The position numbers and the translations under genes are program-made. The notes under the pieces are model-generated. The model was not told where the DNA came from, did no database searches, and saw only the letters and a program-made list of their open reading frames with translations. This document shows, piece after piece, positions 48,471 through 53,828 of a stretch of DNA of 53,828 nt (the first letter of the stretch is position 1; each line of letters begins with the position of its first letter). Origin of the DNA: a virus; IMG/VR virus record IMGVR_UViG_3300042332_000520, positions 1-53,828 of that record; one strand, written 5' to 3'.

Positions 48471-48653
48471 TTAAGCCATTACAGCTTTTCTTTTATTTAT
48501 TTCACGAGTGATGCAATTTTTAGCAGACTGCACTGATTTGCGTACCTTCATTTTGCTGTCTTGGTCTACGGTTTCAACTCTGGTTGTAACGGCTTTAGTA
48601 CCAAGCTGCACAATAAAAGAACCACGATAGGTTTGAACTTTTTGAATTTTCAT
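48471..48653 (-). CDS. small basic hypothetical protein
   Basis: Start ATG 48653 with AGGAG upstream; a longer frame reaches into the neighbour. 60 residues, strongly basic: KIQKVQTYRGSFIVQLGTKAVTTRVETVDQDSKMKVRKSVQ, beta then helix. Possibly nucleic-acid-binding. Confidence 0.5.
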   Translation of the reverse strand: MKIQKVQTYRGSFIVQLGTKAVTTRVETVDQDSKMKVRKSVQSAKNCITREINKRKAVMA

Positions 48654-48660
48654 GTTAACT

Positions 48661-48689
48661 CCTGTTTGTTGAAGATTAGATTGTACTGC
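48661..48689 (-). promoter_or_regulatory. shared promoter-leader cassette (class B)
   Basis: TACAAT at 48685-48680, leader CTAATCTTCAACAAAC and AGGAG. Confidence 0.6.
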
Positions 48690-48972
48690 ACTTTTCATAC
48701 GCTTCTTCCCATTCTTGCATAAATTTATTGTCGTAGTAATCCACAACTGTTTCATCATCTGCAAGACCGAAAGCTGAAACCTTTACCCAAGTGATAAGAT
48801 CATCCAAGTCTGCACTGCGGATTTTTAATTCAGCTTCTTCAACGGATTCAATAGCATCTACAATTCTCTGATACTTACCTGAGTGAGTAACTTGCCACTC
48901 TTCACCATCCCATACACTGCAAACATAACCTTGAGCAAGTGCAAATTTAACCAAATGCTTGTAAGCTTTCAT
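48676..48972 (-). CDS. hypothetical protein
   Basis: 98 residues, acidic, AAGGAG before ATG 48972. KFALAQGYVCSVWDGEEWQVTHSGKYQRIVDAIESVEEAELKIR is typical of uncharacterised phage proteins. No known domain. Overlaps the next promoter. Confidence 0.6.
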   Translation of the reverse strand: MKAYKHLVKFALAQGYVCSVWDGEEWQVTHSGKYQRIVDAIESVEEAELKIRSADLDDLITWVKVSAFGLADDETVVDYYDNKFMQEWEEAYEKCSTI

Positions 48973-48981
48973 GCTAACTCC

Positions 48982-49155
48982 TTATGCGTAAACTTCTTCT
49001 GTTTCAATGTCGTATTCTACATCAGAACCATTGGCTTTCTTCTGTTCAATGTATTTAAGTGCAGCTTCTTTTGTAGCAAACACTCGCTCATTGTACCATA
49101 CCGAATGCTCATTGCCACTGTAGGAATTCTCAGCCATTACTATAAAAACTTGCAC
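48982..49155 (-). CDS. 57-residue hypothetical protein with GTG start
   Basis: GTG 49155 with GGAG upstream to TAA 48982. Sequence MQVFIVMAENSYSGNEHSVWYNERVFATKEAALKYIEQKK, a small alpha/beta protein. No stop in 57 codons and correct leader placement support it. Not seen as an ATG frame. Confidence 0.6.
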   Translation of the reverse strand: MQVFIVMAENSYSGNEHSVWYNERVFATKEAALKYIEQKKANGSDVEYDIETEEVYA

Positions 49156-49162
49156 TTTGCTC

Positions 49163-49192
49163 TCCAGTTGTTGAAGCCTCTATTGTATCACA
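49163..49192 (-). promoter_or_regulatory. shared promoter-leader cassette (class B)
   Basis: TGTGATACAAT (TACAAT at 49187-49182), leader AGAGGCTTCAACAAC, GGAG. Overlaps the end of the small membrane protein gene. Confidence 0.65.
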
Positions 49193-49289
49193 ACTTTTTA
49201 GACCTTTTACCAATCCTATAGCCAATGTAACCAGAAATTCCAATTACACCGACTAGACCGATTGCAAAAATTAATTGCAATAAGAACAT
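49188..49289 (-). CDS. 33-residue membrane peptide
   Basis: ATG 49289 one base after the upstream stop, GGGA at proper distance. MFLLQLIFAIGLVGVIGISGYIGYRIGKRSKKL: one membrane segment and a basic tail. Coupled to the TPR protein gene. Confidence 0.5.
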   Translation of the reverse strand: MFLLQLIFAIGLVGVIGISGYIGYRIGKRSKKL

Positions 49290-49290
49290 A

Positions 49291-50316
49291 TCAATCCCAA
49301 CTTGAGCTAGAACTAGAGTCAGAGCTAGAACTTGAATCCGACCAGCTACTAGAGCTATCAGAGCTACTAGAAGACCAGCTAGACGAGGATTTAGAGCTAG
49401 AGCTACTGTCGTCATCCCAAGAGCTAGAACGGCTTGGTTTATCGTCCCATGATGTATCTACTTTAGGTTCTGGAGCTTCCCAACTAGAGCTAGGGGCTGG
49501 AACTTCTCGCACTGTTTCTCGAACTACTTCACGAGTACTATGGTCAGGTTTATTGCTCAAAATACTGTGCATAGCAGCGCCAGCAATCATACCAGTCAAC
49601 ATGTCACTTGTACTGTTCGATGTATTATTAATAACAGTTGTCGGTGCAGGACTATGAACTACAGGTGCAGTATAGGTTGCTACAGGGACTTCTGGCACCG
49701 GATAATTTGATGCAGATTGCACTCGTGTACTGCTTTTAATAGGAGCTACACTGGCAGCAATAGTGGGTTTAACAGGATTATCTACCTTAATAGTTGTTGG
49801 CTTAGTTGCCTGAGCTTCTACTCTGCGCTTTTGAGCTTCTTGATATTTAGTAATAGCCTCTTGTTCTAGAATTTTTTGGCGTTTAACTTTCTTCTGGTGG
49901 CTATCATAAAGCACATAGCCGACATAACTAGTCAAAGCTATAATCAAAAGAATAGCTAGATTACGTCCAAAATGACTTTCTTCAATTACTTCAATTTTAG
50001 CTACCTGAGGATGAATCGCTTGCTTTAAATTCTCTACAGAAGATTGTGGTGCAAAATCCAAAGTAGGATTAAGACCCATAGCCTTATCAAGAGCATGTTG
50101 AGCCTTGGTTAGATTACCCAGACCAGCCTGAGCTTGAGCCATAGCATAGAAAGCCTTGGCTGATTTTGGATGGTTAGCAATAATCTCTTCCAAACCTTTT
50201 TCAGCTGCTCGGTACTCTTGGCTTGCAATTAGTGTTTGAACTTGATTAAAAGACGGTTCAGCATTTGCAAACAAAGCAAAGAAACTGAACATAATTGCAA
50301 TGATAATATTCTTCAT
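49291..50316 (-). CDS. secreted or membrane TPR protein with serine-rich tail
   Basis: 341 residues. Signal peptide (1-19, FFALFANA before Glu), TPR-like helices (about 25-85: LIASQEYRAAEKGLEEIIANHPKSAKAFYAMAQAQAGLGNLTKAQHALDKAMGLNP), a hydrophobic segment (about 120-137), Pro/Ala linker and a tail of Ser, Trp and Asp from about 285. No catalytic motif. It may sit in the envelope with the TPR part periplasmic. Function unknown; possibly superinfection exclusion or host-envelope interference, which is speculation. Confidence 0.65.
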   Translation of the reverse strand: MKNIIIAIMFSFFALFANAEPSFNQVQTLIASQEYRAAEKGLEEIIANHPKSAKAFYAMAQAQAGLGNLTKAQHALDKAMGLNPTLDFAPQSSVENLKQAIHPQVAKIEVIEESHFGRNLAILLIIALTSYVGYVLYDSHQKKVKRQKILEQEAITKYQEAQKRRVEAQATKPTTIKVDNPVKPTIAASVAPIKSSTRVQSASNYPVPEVPVATYTAPVVHSPAPTTVINNTSNSTSDMLTGMIAGAAMHSILSNKPDHSTREVVRETVREVPAPSSSWEAPEPKVDTSWDDKPSRSSSWDDDSSSSSKSSSSWSSSSSDSSSSWSDSSSSSDSSSSSSWD

Positions 50317-50323
50317 ATTTTCC

Positions 50324-50530
50324 TTAATTGAATTTGTTTAGATTAAACATGCAGTTAGCATAAGCTTGCCACAGTTCTGTTTGTCGTTCTTGATCAGAGA
50401 TACAGATACCAGAGATACTTGAGGTATAAGCATCTGTTCTGCGTTTAATCTCTTGAAGAACAGCAACCAATTCTTCTTTTTGCATACCATAGAAGAATTG
50501 ATTATCGGCTGAGTTGTAAGTAATATTCAT
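50324..50530 (-). CDS. small hypothetical protein
   Basis: 68 residues, start overlaps the stop of the upstream gene (ATGA). MNITYNSADNQFFYGMQKEELVAVLQEIKRRTDAYTSS: mostly helical. Function unknown. Confidence 0.5.
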   Translation of the reverse strand: MNITYNSADNQFFYGMQKEELVAVLQEIKRRTDAYTSSISGICISDQERQTELWQAYANCMFNLNKFN

Positions 50531-50739
50531 TGCCCAATTTTATGTGCTAGGTTTTCCCAATAGCTGTGGCCTTGAATAGTATCTCCCCAATAGACAACAG
50601 CCCACAAACTACCATCAGGTTCAAAATCCACTTTATTTCGCATATCAGTCTGCATATATACTGCAGCTTCAATATCGTGCATAGCTACTTTATTGATCAA
50701 CTCAAGATATGCTAGTTCATCTTCTGCTTTAAATTTCAT
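50527..50739 (-). CDS. small hypothetical protein
   Basis: 70 residues, acidic start then beta: MKFKAEDELAYLELINKVAMHDIEAAVYMQTDMRNKVDFEPDGSLWAVVYWGD. GGAG before ATG 50739, and overlaps with neighbours on both sides. Function unknown. Confidence 0.5.
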   Translation of the reverse strand: MKFKAEDELAYLELINKVAMHDIEAAVYMQTDMRNKVDFEPDGSLWAVVYWGDTIQGHSYWENLAHKIGQ

Positions 50740-51224
50740 GATTTCTCCTTTTCATATTGAACAAGTGTTACGGAGCCTCCATTGTACTCCACAATGTGAG
50801 CGAAAAACTCCAGTTTTTGTAAAATTGTTTCTGAATCTCCACCAGCTAGGCCCATACCAATGTAAGGGAAGCCAATGTTACAACCTTTGTATACAGCTGC
50901 AAGCATCAGTAGAATTTTACTAAAAGCCTCGTAATTAAAGTGGTCTTTAGCTGGTTGACCTTTACGGTTGTAATCGTATTGGGTATAAGCATTGATGATA
51001 TTGAACTGCTTACCAACCATTACAGAGTAAGAACCAAGCTTTGTTTTATCGCCTTTGATTGTTTGGCAATCCACTGCATAGGCTTCTGGATACTCTTCTT
51101 TGATTTGTTTGGCAATACCACTACCCATAGTACAAAAGCAATTGCAGCCTTGCACAATAACGTGGAAATGTCCCTTACGAGCCAGATCAAGCAAATCCCC
51201 TTTTGCGTGTTTAAGTTTCTGCAT
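50736..51224 (-). CDS. macro-domain protein, probable ADP-ribose hydrolase/binder
   Basis: Start ATG 51224 with GGAG upstream, overlapping the upstream gene by 14 bases. 162 residues. HAKGDLLDLARKGHFHVIVQGCNCFCTMGSGIAKQIKEEYPEAY (residues 6-49) and NIGFPYIGMGLAGGDSETI (116-134) are the ADP-ribose-binding loops of the macro fold. It binds ADP-ribose or removes it from substrates. In a phage it might reverse host defence ADP-ribosylation; that is inference. Confidence 0.85.
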   Translation of the reverse strand: MQKLKHAKGDLLDLARKGHFHVIVQGCNCFCTMGSGIAKQIKEEYPEAYAVDCQTIKGDKTKLGSYSVMVGKQFNIINAYTQYDYNRKGQPAKDHFNYEAFSKILLMLAAVYKGCNIGFPYIGMGLAGGDSETILQKLEFFAHIVEYNGGSVTLVQYEKEKS

Positions 51225-51444
51225 CTTCTTCTCCATATGAACTGTAGTTTTTCCAGTATTTTTTCAATAGACCATCGTAATTATCTTCTGCAGCATCGTG
51301 ATTGTAAAGATGCTTTGAAGAAAAGAAACGACCATAACCAAAATAGCAAGATTTACAGCAGTTGTTTGCAAATAAATTCTCACCACCTTGGTTATATCTT
51401 GGTAAATACTTCAGTTTTTGTTTACGTTGTTTCCTGATATTCAT
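51211..51444 (-). CDS. small cysteine-containing hypothetical protein
   Basis: 77 residues. Basic N-terminus then NNCCKSCYFGYGRFFSSKH, with three cysteines in a CCxxC order, and an acidic end. The CCxxC suggests metal binding. Overlaps its neighbours. Function unknown. Confidence 0.5.
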   Translation of the reverse strand: MNIRKQRKQKLKYLPRYNQGGENLFANNCCKSCYFGYGRFFSSKHLYNHDAAEDNYDGLLKKYWKNYSSYGEEDAET

Positions 51445-51593
51445 GCTTCGTCATAAGCTTTGCCTAGACCAATACTAATATACCAGAATAGAATATTAAT
51501 ACTGATAGTGTGTTTAAATGGAAACTTAGTATAGAAAATACCAAGACCAAAACCATTAGAATTACCAAATGTAAAACGATCACCTGAACCCAT
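51441..51593 (-). CDS. small hydrophobic hypothetical protein
   Basis: Start ATG 51593 with AAGGAGG; 50 residues: MGSGDRFTFGNSNGFGLGIFYTKFPFKHTISINILFWYISIGLGKAYDEA. Glycine-rich and aromatic with a hydrophobic stretch; possibly membrane-associated. Confidence 0.5.
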   Translation of the reverse strand: MGSGDRFTFGNSNGFGLGIFYTKFPFKHTISINILFWYISIGLGKAYDEA

Positions 51594-51594
51594 A

Positions 51595-51723
51595 TTAATC
51601 CTCCTTATGTTGATTTTTTGCTTCACGTTTACGATCTTTGTGCTTCTGTACAGACTTTCGCATAACAATAGCCACAAGATGATTGCGCTGTTTAAGCTTG
51701 AGTTTCTTTAACTTTTTAGACAA
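51595..51723 (-). CDS. 42-residue lysine-rich peptide
   Basis: TTG 51723 overlaps the upstream gene's stop; ends TAA before the next ribosome site. Very basic (KKLKKLKLKQR... HKDRKREAKNQHKED). Start is uncertain and a ribosome site is weak. Possibly nucleic-acid-binding. Confidence 0.35.
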   Translation of the reverse strand: MSKKLKKLKLKQRNHLVAIVMRKSVQKHKDRKREAKNQHKED

Positions 51724-51955
51724 GATAATCTCGCATTGCTCTATGAATACAAGTGAGAAGATGCTGGCAGTGATTATACACAGAATCACGTTCGTTTGTA
51801 TCTGCAGAACGATCTGTAATCATTTTAGGAATACTTTCATTATATCCTACAATATCTAAGAGCATCATAAAATCTTCTTTGTTATCAAAATTCAAAACCA
51901 CTTGTACTGGTTTAAAAGCTGGAACTTGAAATGTTTCTTTAATTTCTACTTTCAT
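51716..51955 (-). CDS. hypothetical protein
   Basis: 79 residues. MKVEIKETFQVPAFKPVQVVLNFDNKEDFMMLLDIVGYNESIPK, then DSVYNHCQHLLTCIHRAMRDYL. Mixed alpha/beta, no domain recognised. Function unknown. Confidence 0.58.
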   Translation of the reverse strand: MKVEIKETFQVPAFKPVQVVLNFDNKEDFMMLLDIVGYNESIPKMITDRSADTNERDSVYNHCQHLLTCIHRAMRDYLV

Positions 51956-51970
51956 ATTTTCCTTTCAGTG

Positions 51971-52291
51971 TTAAACGCCTTGTTCTTCTGCCATTGTAGC
52001 AGCAAATTTAAGCCATGCATAACGAGCTTGTTGATTTTCTTCATCGAACCTACCTTCATCTCCAAAAGCATTTATTGAAGAGACAGGACAACCCATGTTT
52101 TTTAAACCAGTTTGAATTCGTGCAATATCTTTATCAAAATCCTCATATCCATGCAATTTAAAATACGCTTCCTCTACTGCACAGCAAGAGTATTTTTCTT
52201 TTCGACCACCATTAGACCAATATTCATAACGTTCAGCAGCAAGGCAATTATCTGCAGCATAATGCAAAATTTCAGCGATAGTAATAGACAT
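51971..52291 (-). CDS. conserved phage hypothetical protein
   Basis: Start ATG 52291, two bases after the upstream stop with GGAG upstream. 106 residues, starting MSITIAEILHYAADNCLAAERYEYWSNGGRKEKYSCCAVEEA, a pattern found in small phage proteins. Function unknown. Confidence 0.55.
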   Translation of the reverse strand: MSITIAEILHYAADNCLAAERYEYWSNGGRKEKYSCCAVEEAYFKLHGYEDFDKDIARIQTGLKNMGCPVSSINAFGDEGRFDEENQQARYAWLKFAATMAEEQGV

Positions 52292-52292
52292 A

Positions 52293-52613
52293 TCAATCTC
52301 CAAGCTGTTTGTAGTATTTAATCAAATCATCCATGAAATTCAAACGAGTTTGCTGCATTTTCTTAGGGTCATTTAGAATATCATTCTGAGTTGCATGGCC
52401 TTTTGCAATAAGCCAATCTGAAAGAGAAAAGTTATGACCAATTAGTTCAGCAATTTTATTCTTAATTTGACGACCTTTGCCGTACAATTCATGTTCATTG
52501 CAGACTTCTCCAATTTGATCACAAATATAAGGAGAGATAGCATTATCATGCCGACCAGTAAAAGTCATAGGCATTTTCTCTTTTGCCAATTCAATAATTT
52601 TTGAGCTTTTCAT
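52293..52613 (-). CDS. hypothetical protein
   Basis: Start ATG 52613 with AAGGAG. 106 residues: KSSKIIELAKEKMPMTFTGRHDNAISPYICDQIGEVCNEHEL...SLSDWLIAKGHATQ. Helical; ends with NFMDDLIKYYKQLGD. Function unknown. Confidence 0.55.
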   Translation of the reverse strand: MKSSKIIELAKEKMPMTFTGRHDNAISPYICDQIGEVCNEHELYGKGRQIKNKIAELIGHNFSLSDWLIAKGHATQNDILNDPKKMQQTRLNFMDDLIKYYKQLGD

Positions 52614-52623
52614 ATTTATCTCC

Positions 52624-52965
52624 TTATTTCCAGAATTTATACCAAGGTTTTTTAACCGTAGATGGAATATCAATTGTATCTTTCAAATACTCTGCAAGGA
52701 AAAGGCACATGTATGCTCGTTCTTCCCATTCTTCGTAGGTATTTGTATACTTTCCTAGAAATTCATCGGTATCTTGGAAGATTTCACGCAGAAGTTTTCC
52801 CATTTTATCGTAATATCTTTCATCATTTGCTTGCTGAGAGATAGCATTGCAAATACCACAATGAGTATTTACACCTGTGTCATTGAAATATTTCTCAGCA
52901 CAGATCAAGAGTTGGTTATGCAAGTCAATGCGCTCTTCGAGAGTAAGTTTTTCAGTGTTCTGCAT
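52624..52965 (-). CDS. hypothetical protein
   Basis: 113 residues, acidic, with AAAGGAG before ATG 52965. Helical, cysteines in NTHCGICNAISQQ (CxxC). Function unknown; no domain recognised. Confidence 0.55.
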   Translation of the reverse strand: MQNTEKLTLEERIDLHNQLLICAEKYFNDTGVNTHCGICNAISQQANDERYYDKMGKLLREIFQDTDEFLGKYTNTYEEWEERAYMCLFLAEYLKDTIDIPSTVKKPWYKFWK

Positions 52966-52977
52966 GTTTGTCTCCTT

Positions 52978-53241
52978 TTAAACAGCAACAGCTTCAATAC
53001 CTTGCATACGCAAAGCTACGATTGTATTGCGGTTGATGCTGCGATAGCCTTTATTTTGCACATCATAGATGTTGATATACTCATTGGTGTTTGTACTGAG
53101 CTTACCACCCTTGAGGTATTTCTTAACACCAAGGCGACCATTGAGAACTCGCAAGGAGCCATCTTGTTTGATAAAAGAGACAGTAACCATCTTACCGTTG
53201 GATTGTTCGATCATACTGGCGAAAATTTTAGAGCTTTGCAT
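52978..53241 (-). CDS. SH3-like beta-barrel protein (DUF2693-type)
   Basis: 87 residues. KMVTVSFIKQDGSLRVLNGRLGVKKYLKGGKLSTNTNEYINIYDVQNKGYRSINRNTIVAL is the recognisable pattern of the phage SH3 beta-barrel fold family. Strong promoter cassette at 53252-53281. Probably a nucleic-acid- or protein-binding small factor. Confidence 0.7.
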   Translation of the reverse strand: MQSSKIFASMIEQSNGKMVTVSFIKQDGSLRVLNGRLGVKKYLKGGKLSTNTNEYINIYDVQNKGYRSINRNTIVALRMQGIEAVAV

Positions 53242-53251
53242 TTGAGTTCCT

Positions 53252-53281
53252 TTACGTTTGTTGAAGATTAGATTGTAGCAC
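53252..53281 (-). promoter_or_regulatory. shared promoter-leader cassette (class B)
   Basis: TGCTACAAT (TACAAT at 53277-53272), leader CTAATCTTCAACAAAC and AAGGA. Confidence 0.62.
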
Positions 53282-53289
53282 AGATTTGG

Positions 53290-53739
53290 TTAAATTCCGA
53301 AGTCACTATCAACTTTTTTGAAGACAGCCACAACTCGTTTGCCAGCTGGATTGTCGAAAGTATCGATGATCTTACCATTGACCACAGCAACTGCATGACC
53401 AGTAGTATTGACAATGTACTCACCCAAACCAAGAGTAGGCAAAAGCTTTGCCAATGTAGTACCTGCATTTGGGTATTGCTTGGTGATATTGGCTGTATAA
53501 CGAGCAGCACGAGTTGTACCATACACACCGTACAGAACAAATCCAGCTTCTTCGTAGGCAGGTTTCATCGTAGTGAAGAAAGCACCTTTGCAATCCTTAC
53601 GACCGTGTTTCTTGAGCAAAGCATGTGCTTTTTCATAAGGCATTTCAGTTGCATTAGCCAAGGCACGAACAGTGCAATCATTGCGTTCATTGCCAGAGGT
53701 AGAAGTTGCACCACGGTAAACAGCTTGAATCTTACGCAT
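53290..53739 (-). CDS. papain-like/C39-like cysteine peptidase-type protein
   Basis: Start ATG 53739 with GGAG six bases upstream; ATGs at 53751 and beyond lack it. 149 residues. NERNDCTVRALANATEMPYEKAHALL (Cys22), then GHAVAVVNGKIIDTFDN with His115 and Asp126/129, in the order of papain-like cysteine peptidases (C39 or NlpC-like). Found in several phages as an uncharacterised protein. No signal peptide. Substrate unknown. Confidence 0.6.
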   Translation of the reverse strand: MRKIQAVYRGATSTSGNERNDCTVRALANATEMPYEKAHALLKKHGRKDCKGAFFTTMKPAYEEAGFVLYGVYGTTRAARYTANITKQYPNAGTTLAKLLPTLGLGEYIVNTTGHAVAVVNGKIIDTFDNPAGKRVVAVFKKVDSDFGI

Positions 53740-53744
53740 CTTAA

Positions 53745-53779
53745 ACTCCATTAGTGTTGTCGATGGAAGAATTATAGCA
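53745..53779 (-). promoter_or_regulatory. extended -10 promoter of the peptidase-like gene
   Basis: TGCTATAAT (TATAAT at 53776-53771), followed by CGACAACACTAATGGAG, a relative of the class B leader. The -35 is weak. Confidence 0.55.
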
Positions 53780-53828
53780 AACTTTTTGGAGTCATGCGTA
53801 TAACCCTTCAATCTAGTCAACTTTTATG

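Noticed and set aside
52774-53271. Plus-strand frame of 165 residues
   Set aside because: Antisense of three minus-strand genes with clear ribosome sites; no start signal on the plus strand.

Overview
The window is a 53.8 kb piece of a tailed double-stranded DNA phage of a Gram-negative bacterium. Evidence for a Gram-negative host is a nested Rz/Rz1-type spanin pair with a lipobox, AAGGAG-type ribosome binding sites, sigma-70-like promoters and E. coli-type DnaA boxes. Most of the DNA is AT-rich. The structural module has a lambda gpE-like capsid protein, a gpD-like decoration protein, a tail tube protein, a frameshifted tail assembly chaperone pair and a 1644-residue tape measure. No sheath gene is visible, so a long-tailed siphovirus is likely (about 0.15 nm per tape-measure residue suggests a tail near 250 nm). 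Both ends of the window are cut, so the genome is longer.

Layout. (1) 1-4334, plus strand: nucleotide metabolism, with a MazG-like fragment, a dATP/dGTP diphosphohydrolase-like protein, class I ribonucleotide reductase (nrdB, nrdA) and a thioredoxin. (2) 4388-8390, minus strand: lysis and nearby genes, with an M15 peptidase endolysin, nested spanins, an EF-hand membrane protein, coiled-coil and secreted proteins, a holin-like protein and a cupin. (3) 8400-38439, minus strand: the structural genes. Transcription runs from terS through terL, portal, ChaB-like proteins, a block of fibres, protease, scaffold, decoration, capsid, connectors, tail tube, chaperones and tape measure to more fibres. 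(4) 38743-39982, minus strand: twelve tRNA genes, all with encoded CCA. (5) 39992-41645: small leftward genes, ending at a winged-helix protein next to three 23-bp-spaced iterons and an AT-rich tract. (6) 41754-43428, plus strand: AT-hook-like protein, PhoH-like ATPase and ClpP-like protease. (7) 43490-46615: a repeat-rich region, part of it GC-richer, with a GP88-family gene, tiny ORFs, a dispersed inverted motif and an array of DnaA boxes. (8) 46668-53739, minus strand: a run of small early-type genes, many behind a copy of the same extended -10 promoter and leader; these include a macro-domain protein, a TPR/serine-rich membrane protein, an SH3-barrel protein and a cysteine-peptidase-like protein.

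How it fits together. Regions 1, 6 and 8 look like early functions (nucleotide pools, host interaction). Regions 2 and 3 look like a late transcript set with several internal promoters, many followed by short capped leader hairpins. The most unusual part is 45.3-46.5 kb: nine exact DnaA boxes (six in one tandem array with roughly 11-bp spacing), 10-bp AATTGTAAC repeats and inverted pairs of a 16-18 bp motif. It looks like a replication or DnaA-capturing locus rather than an ordinary phage intergenic region. A second origin-like element (iterons, AT-rich tract, winged-helix gene) lies at 41.15-41.65 kb. Together they suggest plasmid-like or host-DnaA-dependent replication. That is inference; no replisome gene lies in this window. 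Five small genes not obvious from simple ORF calling were recovered by overlap and ribosome-binding-site logic.
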